Assembly (NCBI RefSeq): GCF_001605895.1
Contig: NZ_LUAW01000067.1
Coordinates: 22,931-86,930, forward strand
DNA: 64,000 nt
Direction of reading: 5' to 3'
DNA from: Acinetobacter pragensis
GTDB lineage: Bacteria; Pseudomonadota; Gammaproteobacteria; Pseudomonadales; Moraxellaceae
Position numbers and translations under genes: made by a program. Positions within the stretch are counted from its first letter, which is position 1, and each line of letters begins with the position of its first letter. This document shows positions 56,929 to 64,000 of the stretch, one piece after another. The notes beneath the pieces are model-generated. The model did not search any database. It was not told the DNA's origin and saw only the letters and a list, made by a program, of their open reading frames with translations.

Positions 56929-58542
56929 ATGTCTCATCAATCAGATCTTATTAGCCAAGATATCTTGGGCTATTTAAAACAGCACGAAAATAAAGACTTA
57001 TTGCGGTTCCTGACTTGCGGTAACGTCGATGACGGCAAATCAACTTTAATCGGCCGTTTGCTTTACGATTCAAAATTGATTTATGAAGATCAATTGCAAG
57101 CCGTAACCCGTGACTCTAAGAAAGTGGGTACGACTGGCGATGCGCCTGATTTGGCGCTGCTTGTGGATGGTCTGCAAGCTGAACGTGAGCAGGGGATTAC
57201 CATTGATGTGGCTTACCGTTATTTCTCTACAGAAAAACGTAAGTTCATTATTGCTGACACCCCAGGACACGAGCAGTACACACGCAACATGGCAACTGGC
57301 GCGTCAACTGCCGATCTTGCGATTATCCTGATTGATGCGCGCTACGGCGTACAAACACAAACACGCCGCCACTCATTTATTGCAAGCCTTTTGGGTATTC
57401 GCAACATTGTGGTTGCGATTAACAAAATGGACTTGGTTGAATTTTCTGAAGCGCGCTTCAATGAAATTCAAGCAGAGTACAATGAGTTCGTGAACCAATT
57501 GGGTGAGCGTAAGCCAGCGAATATCATCTTCACGCCAATTTCTGCGCTGAACGGGGATAACGTGGTAAACAAATCGCCAAATACGCCGTGGTATCAAGGT
57601 CAGACTTTAATGGAGACTTTGGAAACTGTTGAAATTGCGAACGATACGAGCAAGCACGAATTCCGTTTCCCTGTACAGTATGTTAACCGTCCAAACCTAG
57701 ACTTCCGCGGTTTCTGCGGTACAGTTGCGCTGGGTGGCGTGAAAGTAGGCGATACCATTACTGCATTGCCATCTGGCAAGTCTTCAACTGTGAAAGAAAT
57801 TGTCACTTTTGACGGTAACTTAGATCATGCGGTTGCGGGTCAAGCCGTGACTTTGACGCTGAATGATGAAATTGATATTTCACGCGGTAACGTGCTGGTG
57901 AAAGCTGGCGAACAGCCGTTAATTTCGCGTTCTGCGCGCGCGTCTGTGGTTTGGATGACAGATCAGCCTTTAGTCTTGGGCAAGCTGTACAACGTGAAGT
58001 TTGGTACACAGACTATTCCTGCAAAAGTAGCAAAAATCAACTACCGTACCAATGTCAATACATTGGAAAAAATGGAAGTTGAACAGCTGGATTTGAACGC
58101 AATTGCAGACGTTACCATTGAATTTGATGCGCCAGTGGTATTTGACCGTTATCAAGACAGCCGTTACACAGGTTCATTCATTTTCATTGACCGTTTAAGC
58201 AACGTAACAGTTGGTGCTGGGATGGTTGAGGCTGCGGTTGAATGGACTGCACACAGCGAACCTGTAACTGCTGAAGCGCGTGCTGCGCGTTTGGGTCAAA
58301 AACCTGCTGCAGTGACTGTTTCTGCGAAAGCGCTTGAAAATGCGCAAGCGATTGAAAGCTTGCTGATTCAACAAGGTGTAGTTGCAATCGCGAAAGCGGG
58401 CTTAACAGCTGAACAAGTTGCACTGGTACGTGAAACGGGTGTGGTTGTGATTACTGATACTGTTGATGGTGCTGATGTGACTTACACAGTAGAAACAGCT
58501 GAAGAAGTTGCTGAGAAAATTGTTGAGTTGGTTCGTCTGTAA
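56929..58542 (+). CDS. cysN: Sulfate adenylyltransferase subunit 1 (GTPase)
   Basis: The 537 residues are an EF-Tu-like GTPase that powers APS synthesis. It has P-loop [38 protein letters not shown] and SALNGDNV, then two beta-barrel domains to about residue 430 ([16 protein letters not shown]). A C-terminal extension of about 100 residues ([18 protein letters not shown] onward) is longer than in E. coli CysN (475 residues). It lacks the P-loop of an APS kinase, so this is not a CysNC fusion. It closes the operon with a terminator. Confidence 0.94.
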   Translation: MSHQSDLISQDILGYLKQHENKDLLRFLTCGNVDDGKSTLIGRLLYDSKLIYEDQLQAVTRDSKKVGTTGDAPDLALLVDGLQAEREQGITIDVAYRYFSTEKRKFIIADTPGHEQYTRNMATGASTADLAIILIDARYGVQTQTRRHSFIASLLGIRNIVVAINKMDLVEFSEARFNEIQAEYNEFVNQLGERKPANIIFTPISALNGDNVVNKSPNTPWYQGQTLMETLETVEIANDTSKHEFRFPVQYVNRPNLDFRGFCGTVALGGVKVGDTITALPSGKSSTVKEIVTFDGNLDHAVAGQAVTLTLNDEIDISRGNVLVKAGEQPLISRSARASVVWMTDQPLVLGKLYNVKFGTQTIPAKVAKINYRTNVNTLEKMEVEQLDLNAIADVTIEFDAPVVFDRYQDSRYTGSFIFIDRLSNVTVGAGMVEAAVEWTAHSEPVTAEARAARLGQKPAAVTVSAKALENAQAIESLLIQQGVVAIAKAGLTAEQVALVRETGVVVITDTVDGADVTYTVETAEEVAEKIVELVRL

Positions 58543-58565
58543 TAGATTGAGCTGATTAAAAAAAG

Positions 58566-58587
58566 CCCACCGAAAGGTGGGTTTTTT
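58566..58587 (+). terminator. cysDN terminator
   Basis: CCCACC (58566-58571) pairs with GGTGGG (58576-58581) around GAAA, with an A-tract before and T6 after. Confidence 0.82.
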
Positions 58588-58685
58588 ATTTCTTAAATTA
58601 AGTGATGGAAAAACAATCACTTAAATAGTGAATTATAGTTTAAGTAAATGCTTTTTCTATAGAATGCCCCCAAAAGAGGGTATAT

Positions 58686-58961
58686 ATGAAAAAGGTATTA
58701 TTTTTTATTGGGTTGTGCACATTAGCTTTGAATGTTGATGCAAAGCAAAGTGGTCTAAGTACGGAGTCAATTAAACAAAAAATTATTCAGCAGTCGATTG
58801 AAATTTATCCAGGGAATTGTCCGTGTCCTTACAATACCGCAAGTAATGGTAGTCGGTGTGGTAAGCGCAGTGCATACAATCGGGCAGGTGGTTATGCTCC
58901 ACTTTGTTACCCTGAAGATGTGAGTGATCGGATGGTGAAAGAATATAAGGGGAGAGTGTGA
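58686..58961 (+). CDS. Small Cys-rich secreted protein
   Basis: The 91 residues have a signal peptide (LFFIGLCTLALNVDA, cleavage before KQSGLS) and a mature part with four cysteines (45, 47, 58, 74) in YPGNCPCPYNTASNGSRCGK and APLCYPEDV. These are suited to disulfides or a metal site. AGAGGG precedes the start. Similar small NCPCPY proteins occur in proteobacteria by my recollection, with no known function. It is convergent with the AT-rich gene that follows, 3 bp apart. Confidence 0.65.
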   Translation: MKKVLFFIGLCTLALNVDAKQSGLSTESIKQKIIQQSIEIYPGNCPCPYNTASNGSRCGKRSAYNRAGGYAPLCYPEDVSDRMVKEYKGRV

Positions 58962-58964
58962 TCT

Positions 58965-59807
58965 CTACTCGTCAATATTTATGCATTCATGTAATTTTAA
59001 TATCTTATAAATAAATGGTTTTTCGTTGATAGTTTGTATTTCTACGTCAACTATAAATGCAACACCATACGGGTGTTGGTTAAATAGCATTTCTTTTTTT
59101 AATTCGTCATTTGCAAATCTAATTTTAACTGTATTTTTTGAAATGGACTCAATTACCCCTTTATCATTATTGGTATTTTTTGTCGAGGAATCTGTTTGCG
59201 TGAATACAAGTAAAACCTGTTCTTTGATATTGGTTTTGGGTGTGGGTCTAAACTCTTTGATAGATTGAGCTTTATTATAGATATCTTTAGCATCTGAAGA
59301 GTTAATTGTTACATTGACAGTGCAATTATTACCAAAATTTATTCCTTCAAAGCTAATTTTGCCATTTTTATCATTAAGTATAGGTTCTACTAACCCTTGT
59401 ATATTACTTAGAGTTGAAGTACTTAATTTGTCTTCTTCAATAATTTCATGAGTTGAATTGTTTTTTAAAAGATTAATAGTATTAGCGATATGTTTTGTGA
59501 AATCCAATAAAGTGTTTGCATGTTCAGCAAAAGCAAGCAAGGTGGGGCTATATGCTATCAAGTCTGTAATAATTGATTCTGAGCGAATTTCATTAACAAA
59601 TAATTTAATATCATCAGGTTGTAAGTGATTTTCAGCCGTTCTAATGTAATTTGAATATTCAGAGTTAACACTATCTAAACTATTAATGTAATGTGCTAAT
59701 TCGATTTTATTTGAGTATTCTATGTGTATTTGTAACTTTGATTCATCAAACTTAACTATAGTTTCCATAGGTAATTTTTCTAAAGTATTTGTATGTATTT
59801 TATACAT
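58965..59807 (-). CDS. Hypothetical 280-residue protein, AT-rich, likely acquired
   Basis: The gene is clearly more AT-rich than its neighbours, with many AAA, AAT, ATT and TTA codons. The protein is soluble, with no signal or membrane helix. A helical N-terminal half (YNSKIELAHYINSLDS-like, then SPTLLAFAEHANTLLDFTKH) leads to a beta-rich middle (ISFEGINFGNNCTVNVTINS) and a small C-terminal domain (KNTVKIRFANDELKKEML). No recognised family. The middle segment resembles ligand- or protein-binding modules of accessory genes only loosely. An ATG at 59768 is an alternative start. Confidence 0.55.
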   Translation of the reverse strand: MYKIHTNTLEKLPMETIVKFDESKLQIHIEYSNKIELAHYINSLDSVNSEYSNYIRTAENHLQPDDIKLFVNEIRSESIITDLIAYSPTLLAFAEHANTLLDFTKHIANTINLLKNNSTHEIIEEDKLSTSTLSNIQGLVEPILNDKNGKISFEGINFGNNCTVNVTINSSDAKDIYNKAQSIKEFRPTPKTNIKEQVLLVFTQTDSSTKNTNNDKGVIESISKNTVKIRFANDELKKEMLFNQHPYGVAFIVDVEIQTINEKPFIYKILKLHECINIDE

Positions 59808-59915
59808 ATTTTATTGAAAAAGAACTCTGACTAATGTCTATTTAAAAAGTATTTTCTAGTTTTTTTAAGCAATGTATATTTCGTGTAATAATAATTAAAT
59901 TTTAAAAAAATATGA

Positions 59916-59929
59916 TAAGATATATCTTA
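59916..59929. promoter_or_regulatory. Palindrome upstream of the PadR gene, candidate operator
   Basis: TAAGATATATCTTA is a perfect 14-bp palindrome ending 25 bp before the likely PadR start. Autoregulation through such symmetrical AT-rich sites is common in the PadR family. This is an inference from position. Confidence 0.5.
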
Positions 59930-59954
59930 ATTAATCTTAATGTGTGTCTTTGCA

Positions 59955-60476
59955 ATGTCAAATTCAGACCTTCTCGCAGCCAGCGATAGTCCTGCCAAAA
60001 CTCGCAAACGCCTGTTTGAAGCAGGGCACATGAAATTGCTGGTGCTGCATCTCATTTCCCAAGCACCTAAATTCAGCTACGACATTATCAAAGATGTAGG
60101 TGTAGTTGTCGGCGGTGGATATAGCCCCAGTACAGGAACCATCTACCCAACGCTGAACTACCTAGAAGAGCAGCAGTACATACATGCAGAACTCAATACA
60201 GACGACCGTAAACGGTACAGCATTACAGAACACGGCATACAGCATCTAGTTGCAGAAAAAGCGACTGTAGATAAAATCCTGTGCCGTTTTGATACCCGTA
60301 AGCAAATTCATAACGACGAACAATATGTCGATATTAAACGTGCAATGGAAAACCTGAAAGCATCACTGCGCATCAAAATTCAGCACTGTGAACTTACACC
60401 TGAACAGGTCTACGCCATTGCGGAAAAAATAGATCAGGCGGCAGTCGAAATTAGCCGTATGGAGGTTTCCCAATGA
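59955..60476 (+). CDS. PadR-family transcriptional regulator, YqjI-like
   Basis: These are about 173 residues from the ATG at 59955 (MSNSDLLAASD); an ATG at 59940 adds 5 residues, and neither has a good ribosome binding site. The PadR winged helix is clear: LLVLHLISQAPKFSYDIIKD, then GGYSPSTGTIYPTLNYLEEQ and the wing YIHAELNTDDRKRYSIT. A C-terminal helical segment should mediate dimerisation. The layout resembles YqjI without its His-rich metal arm. It overlaps the following gene by 4 bp and shares an operon with the DUF3861 and DUF2798 genes. Confidence 0.85.
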   Translation: MSNSDLLAASDSPAKTRKRLFEAGHMKLLVLHLISQAPKFSYDIIKDVGVVVGGGYSPSTGTIYPTLNYLEEQQYIHAELNTDDRKRYSITEHGIQHLVAEKATVDKILCRFDTRKQIHNDEQYVDIKRAMENLKASLRIKIQHCELTPEQVYAIAEKIDQAAVEISRMEVSQ

Positions 60477-60814
60477 AGCAGCATCAATATGAAATTACCG
60501 TAAAGCACATTGCAGACGCACAAGGCAATCCATCTGGTTATACAGAAGTGCTGCAGTTTAATGCCTATAACCATGACGACCTTTTTAAGGTTTTAGAACA
60601 CATCAGTAAGGCAAAATTATTTGATGATGAAAAGACTAAAGCCTTTGCGGTCGGTTTGAAGCTGTTTGGTGAAACCCTATTGGAAAATAAGGATATGCCG
60701 CTGTTTAAAGACTTTATGCCGCAATTTATCGAGTTTATGAAAACACTGAAACAAACGGTGAAAAGTCAAAGCAATGAATCGGTAACAATGGAAAAGGGTG
60801 AAATCAATGAATAA
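60473..60814 (+). CDS. DUF3861-family protein
   Basis: These 113 residues begin MKQHQYEITVKHIADAQGNP and contain FNAYNHDDLFKVLEH and AFAVGLKLFGETLLENKDM. These match my recollection of the DUF3861 family, whose function is unknown. It is soluble with no signal. It overlaps the PadR gene by 4 bp and the next gene by 8 bp, so the three are translationally linked and the regulator probably controls it. Confidence 0.7.
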   Translation: MKQHQYEITVKHIADAQGNPSGYTEVLQFNAYNHDDLFKVLEHISKAKLFDDEKTKAFAVGLKLFGETLLENKDMPLFKDFMPQFIEFMKTLKQTVKSQSNESVTMEKGEINE

Positions 60815-61067
60815 CCTCCCAAAATTTCATCCTAAGCATTTGAATTGGTTAATGCCGTTGATTCTGTCTGCAATTATGAGCGGTTCGATCTCATGCTTTA
60901 ACATCTTTTTAAAGGCAGGTGCTGTAGATGGCTTTTTAGCGATTTGGTTACATGCATGGGCTTTATCTTGGATGATGGCATTTCCACTGATTTTGATCAT
61001 GCTGCCTTTGGTCCGTAAGTTTTTAATGAAGTTTGTGCAAATGCCAAATGAGCCAACAGCTAAATAA
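60807..61067 (+). CDS. DUF2798-family small membrane protein
   Basis: These are 86 residues from the ATG at 60807 (MNNLPKFHPKHLNWL), overlapping the previous stop; a GTG 9 bp upstream is less likely. It has two transmembrane helices (LNWLMPLILSAIMSGSISCF and WALSWMMAFPLILIMLPLV). It fits the DUF2798 family of small inner-membrane proteins of unknown function. It is the last gene of the PadR operon and is convergent with the thioredoxin-like gene. Confidence 0.75.
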   Translation: MNNLPKFHPKHLNWLMPLILSAIMSGSISCFNIFLKAGAVDGFLAIWLHAWALSWMMAFPLILIMLPLVRKFLMKFVQMPNEPTAK

Positions 61068-61069
61068 AA

Positions 61070-61420
61070 TTAGTCTTGGAGTGAATGGGTTTGTATGACC
61101 AGTCGAAAAATTGCTTCTAACTCATGAAGCGTTTTGACGCCTGCAATGCGCTTGACCACTTGCCCTTGATAAAACACTAAGGTTGAGGGTAGGCCATAAA
61201 CGTTATAGCGCAGCGTTAAAATTGGCGATTGATCAATATTAACCTTGCCGAATTTAACTTTCGGTTCTGTGTTGGATTGCCGCTTTGCCCATTGTTCAAA
61301 TACAGGGAAGTTTTGCACACAAGGCGCACACCACTCTGCATAGAACCGAATGACAGCCAGCCCGTCATACCACTCAAATTCAGCAGAGTTATTTTCAGAG
61401 TATTCAATGATCTCGGTCAT
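61070..61420 (-). CDS. Thioredoxin-like protein (WCAPC active site)
   Basis: These are 116 residues from the ATG at 61420 (MTEIIEYSEN), preceded by AGGTG; the frame extends 21 residues upstream without support. A thioredoxin fold with redox motif WCAPC (30-34) in IRFYAEWCAPCVQNFP and the cis-Pro segment YGLPSTLVFYQG. The usual thioredoxin motif is WCGPC; Ala in place of Gly alters redox potential. It has no signal peptide, so it is cytoplasmic. It is a lone leftward gene. Confidence 0.85.
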   Translation of the reverse strand: MTEIIEYSENNSAEFEWYDGLAVIRFYAEWCAPCVQNFPVFEQWAKRQSNTEPKVKFGKVNIDQSPILTLRYNVYGLPSTLVFYQGQVVKRIAGVKTLHELEAIFRLVIQTHSLQD

Positions 61421-61549
61421 GCAGCACCTATTATCAAGCAGGTAAATACCTGCAGGATTATACATAAGTCCATGGCTATTCATTCTGCAGCTGTTATATG
61501 TTCAAATAGTTTCAACGCATGAATATTCAATAATTGAAAAGGAAGAAGG

Positions 61550-62542
61550 ATGTCACAGGCAACGATGCAGCAAGTCATTATTACTGAACCGGGCGGTGTA
61601 GAGAAGCTCGCTTATGAAACTGCAGCAGTACCTGCGCCGCAGGCCGATGAAGTGCTGGTTAAAGTGCATGCATTCGGGATTAACCGTCCTGACATTTTGC
61701 AGCGCCAGGGCTTATACCCTATGCCAAAAGGGGTAACGCCAGTACCCGGTCTAGAAGTGGCAGGTGAAGTGGTTGCTGTCGGTGCAGATGTCACTTTATT
61801 TCAAGTGGGAGATCAAGTCTGCGGTCTGACCAATGGCGGCGGTTATGCAGAATATTGCGTGGTGCCGGAAAGTCAGGTATTGGCTATTCCAGCTGGGGTA
61901 AGTTTTGAACAGGCCGCAGCGATTCCAGAAACATTTTTCACCGTCTGGGCCAACGTATTCCAAATGGGAAGAGCCAAAGCCGGAGAAACGGTTTTGGTGC
62001 ATGGCGGCGCGAGCGGCATCGGTACAACAGCGCTGATGCTGTGCAAATCATTCGGCATTAAAACTTTTGCAACAGTGGGTACTGATGAAAAAGTTAAGGC
62101 AATTTCAGATTTAACCACTGCAATTAATTATAAAACCCAAGATTTTGAACAAGTCATCAATGAAGCGGCAGAAAATAGCGGCGTAGACGTTATTTTGGAT
62201 ATGGTTGGCGCACCGTACTTAGAGAAAAACCTCAATCTGCTGCGCCGTGACGGACGTCTGGTGTATATCGCATTTTTAGGCGGAGCAAAAGCCAAAGAGG
62301 TGAAGCTTGGCCAAATTATGATGAAGCGTTTAACTATTACGGGTTCAACGATGCGTGCGCGAAATACGGCAGAAAAAGCAGAAATTGCCAAAGGCTTGCA
62401 GGCATATGTTGCGCCATTGTGGGCTAACGGCGAATGCTTGCCAATGATTTATAAAACATTCAAGTTTGAGCAGATTCAAGATGCGCATGCCTGCATGGAT
62501 ACAGGAGAGCACATTGGCAAGGTGGTTGTCCGTGTCATATAA
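61550..62542 (+). CDS. NAD(P)H quinone oxidoreductase, PIG3/QOR type (MDR family)
   Basis: This 330-residue medium-chain dehydrogenase is of the zinc-free quinone oxidoreductase group. It has an N-terminal GroES-like domain (FGINRPDILQRQGLYPMPKG, PVPGLEVAGEVVAVG) and a Rossmann domain with VLVHGGASGIGTTALML. It likely reduces quinones or reactive alkenals with NADPH. GGAAGAAGG precedes the start. It is followed by its own terminator. Confidence 0.88.
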   Translation: MSQATMQQVIITEPGGVEKLAYETAAVPAPQADEVLVKVHAFGINRPDILQRQGLYPMPKGVTPVPGLEVAGEVVAVGADVTLFQVGDQVCGLTNGGGYAEYCVVPESQVLAIPAGVSFEQAAAIPETFFTVWANVFQMGRAKAGETVLVHGGASGIGTTALMLCKSFGIKTFATVGTDEKVKAISDLTTAINYKTQDFEQVINEAAENSGVDVILDMVGAPYLEKNLNLLRRDGRLVYIAFLGGAKAKEVKLGQIMMKRLTITGSTMRARNTAEKAEIAKGLQAYVAPLWANGECLPMIYKTFKFEQIQDAHACMDTGEHIGKVVVRVI

Positions 62543-62553
62543 AAAATGATTTT

Positions 62554-62587
62554 AAAATAAAGCCGGCACTGTCCGGCTTTATTTTTT
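62554..62587 (+). terminator. Quinone oxidoreductase terminator
   Basis: AAAATAAAGCCGG (62554-62566) pairs perfectly with CCGGCTTTATTTT (62573-62585), 12 bp after the stop codon, followed by more T. Confidence 0.88.
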
Positions 62588-62772
62588 TGATGAAAATGTG
62601 AAGTGGATCAAATTATTTGCTTGAATAAATATAAATTTTTTCCCAAACGTTAAATAAATGATGATTGTTCGACACAACCTGTCAAAACTGAGGTGTACAT
62701 TTGCACTTAGATTGAAACCTGACTGATTTGAAAGGTTTTAAATGAAAAGTACTGCAGTGCATTGAGGTGATC

Positions 62773-62958
62773 ATGAAAATAATATCAACGTCTTATACGC
62801 GGGCCCATGGCTTTCGTGCACTGAAGCGCTTGCATAAGGCTGTCATCTATAATCGAGGTGTACCTTCAGAACTGCATAAAATGTACCGGGCGCTGATACA
62901 TTTAGAGCGCTATATGGAACGTTTAACACGGCAAAAAAAGTCAGAAAAACAACAATGA
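62773..62958 (+). CDS. Small basic hypothetical protein
   Basis: This 61-residue protein starts at the ATG at 62773 (MKIISTSYTRAHGFRALKRL), preceded by GAGGTG at 5 nt, a stronger site than for the alternative start 6 bp upstream. It is rich in Arg, Lys and His (RALIHLERYMERLTRQKKSE), helical and soluble. A nucleic-acid-binding or regulatory role is conceivable but unproved. It is isolated between the oxidoreductase and the WYL regulator. Confidence 0.6.
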   Translation: MKIISTSYTRAHGFRALKRLHKAVIYNRGVPSELHKMYRALIHLERYMERLTRQKKSEKQQ

Positions 62959-63119
62959 AAAATTGCCGTTCAGGGGTATACAGAATTGTCTGTTTTTTAT
63001 AGACAGGGCAGATGATTATTGTAATAATTATGAAAATAGACCACTGGCTTTACCTTTGCTTAATAATTTTCAGCCATTCATTTTAAATGGGCTGATTGAA
63101 TATTTGATTGTTGATTAGC

Positions 63120-63135
63120 GTACAATTTTTTGTAC
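63120..63135. promoter_or_regulatory. Inverted repeat just upstream of the WYL regulator, candidate operator
   Basis: GTACAA (63120-63125) and TTGTAC (63130-63135) flank TTTT, and the repeat ends 12 bp before the start codon. It overlaps the expected promoter or leader and could mediate autoregulation. Confidence 0.4.
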
Positions 63136-63147
63136 AGCGAGGGGAAT

Positions 63148-64000
63148 ATGAAGCGTACCGCTTCAACTCACGAACGCCTTGCAGAGCGTTTAGCAAATAT
63201 ATTAACTAAATTAAATGTGGGGCATCAGTTAGCTGTTGCAGAGTTGGCGCAGGAATTTCAAGTCAGTACGCGCACCATTGAACGGGATTTTGACCGTTTA
63301 AATTCTTATTTGCCTTTAATACAAAACCTGAACACCAAAAAATATTCATTAGATCCAGTGTATCTTGGGCGTTTTAAGCTGCAGGATATTCAGAATTTTG
63401 CCCAGCTTTCCGGCATCAGCGAGCTTTATCCTTCTTTGGATATGTCATTTTTAAGAGGCTTGCTGGATGAGCGCGCCAGTCAGATATTTTCTGCTAAGGG
63501 CTATTATTATGAAAATGCGCAGGAGTTTGCGGAACATTTTCAAGTTTTTGCAGAAGCAATTCATCAGCGCAATACAATCAGTTTTATTTATAACGGCATA
63601 CAGCGTTCAGTTAAGCCTTATCGGCTTATTCATTATCAGGGAAATTGGTATTTGGCTGCTGTGCAAAAGGCAGAGTTGCGCTCTTTCCGTTTAAGTAAAA
63701 TCGGTAAAGTTGAAAAGCACGCTTTAGACTTATTTAGTCATGATCCTGTCATTTTATCGCAATTGGAAGATGAAGAGGGGATTTGGTTCGGTACTGAAAA
63801 GCAGGACATTATATTTTCAGTGCGGCCAGAAGTTGCGCATTATTTTAAGCAGCGCAAATTGCTGCCTGAACAGAATATTGAAGAAGAAGATAGTACCGGC
63901 GCGTTGATGATCCGCTGTCAAATCCGTCATGAAATGCAGCTGTTGCCTTTGGTGCGCTATTGGATTCCCTATATTAAAATTATTCATCCGGCGCATTATC
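63148..64000 (+). CDS. WYL-domain transcriptional regulator, truncated by window end
   Basis: An ATG preceded by GAGGGGA opens a frame still unbroken at the window end, giving 284 residues. The N-terminus is a DeoR-like helix-turn-helix (LAVAELAQEFQVSTRTIERD, about 28-47). The middle contains the WYL domain with the name-giving residues in YQGNWYLAAVQKAELRSFRL. WYL regulators sense ligands or nucleic acids and often control stress or phage-defence genes. The C-terminal WCX-type region is only partly visible (FSVRPEVAHYFKQR). The target genes are not in view. Confidence 0.9.
   Translation, partial: MKRTASTHERLAERLANILTKLNVGHQLAVAELAQEFQVSTRTIERDFDRLNSYLPLIQNLNTKKYSLDPVYLGRFKLQDIQNFAQLSGISELYPSLDMSFLRGLLDERASQIFSAKGYYYENAQEFAEHFQVFAEAIHQRNTISFIYNGIQRSVKPYRLIHYQGNWYLAAVQKAELRSFRLSKIGKVEKHALDLFSHDPVILSQLEDEEGIWFGTEKQDIIFSVRPEVAHYFKQRKLLPEQNIEEEDSTGALMIRCQIRHEMQLLPLVRYWIPYIKIIHPAHY

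Noticed and set aside
56929..58542. CysN as a bifunctional CysNC fusion
   Set aside because: The C-terminal extension is too short and lacks the APS-kinase P-loop.
59026..59268. An 80-codon rightward frame inside the AT-rich orphan gene
   Set aside because: The leftward 280-codon frame is far longer and spans the region with no interruption.

Overview
The window is a chromosomal segment of a gammaproteobacterium of the genus Acinetobacter. This rests on gene order and protein type rather than on a database search. The run rubA-rubB-estB-oxyR matches the alkane-oxidation operon known from A. baylyi ADP1. The TCA block gltA / sdhCDAB / sucAB-lpd-sucCD, the pgaABCD locus and the Wzi-family porin fit the same genus. 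Coding DNA is moderately AT-rich and intergenic DNA strongly AT-rich. I found no rRNA, CRISPR array, prophage or intact insertion sequence, so this is mostly core genome with a few accessory spots.

Layout. 1-6.2 kb: 3' part of ppk, an atypical LuxR-type regulator facing a gene-poor stretch that holds a candidate tiny transcription unit, then the leftward rubA-rubB-estB-oxyR operon. 6.7-20 kb: housekeeping genes (apt, yqiA-like esterase, lysS, trpS), a Wzi-like outer-membrane protein, a DUF808/YedI-like membrane protein, a YpfJ-like metallopeptidase, a CPA1 Na+/H+ antiporter, an alkyltransferase-like protein, a UspA protein, a small lipoprotein and an elongator tRNA-Met. 20-29.5 kb: nadE, an HExxH protein, the ravA-viaA pair and a three-gene operon (di-iron-type hydrolase, SDR, Baeyer-Villiger-type flavin monooxygenase). 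29.7-44.1 kb: the TCA-cycle block. gltA faces sdhCDAB across 1 kb, and sdh is followed by sucA-sucB-lpd and sucC-sucD. The sucA and sucC leaders are strongly structured, and a terminator-like hairpin abuts the lpd ribosome binding site.

44.3-51.8 kb: pgaABCD for poly-N-acetylglucosamine (PNAG) synthesis and export, followed tail-to-tail by a lipoprotein corresponding to the glycoside-hydrolase half of PgaB. The matching half of PgaB itself looks degenerate. 52-55.6 kb: yqiJ-yqiK (flotillin) and an orphan gene. 55.9-58.6 kb: cysD-cysN for sulfate activation, separated by a REP-like hairpin. 58.7-59.9 kb: an AT-rich islet with a small Cys-rich secreted protein and a 280-residue protein of unknown function. 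59.9-64 kb: a PadR regulator with DUF3861 and DUF2798 genes, a thioredoxin-like protein, a quinone oxidoreductase, a tiny basic protein and a WYL-domain regulator cut by the window end.

How the genes work together: the TCA block covers citrate synthase, succinate dehydrogenase, 2-oxoglutarate dehydrogenase and succinyl-CoA synthetase. rubA/rubB pass electrons from NADH to alkane hydroxylase, and the BVMO/SDR/hydrolase operon may also handle lipophilic substrates. The pga genes and the Wzi-like protein concern cell-surface polysaccharide. The most noteworthy signals are the split PgaB arrangement, the 2.3-2.85 kb non-coding region, the structured leaders and attenuator of the suc operon, and the AT-rich islet. 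None of them clearly amounts to a wholly new system from sequence reading alone.
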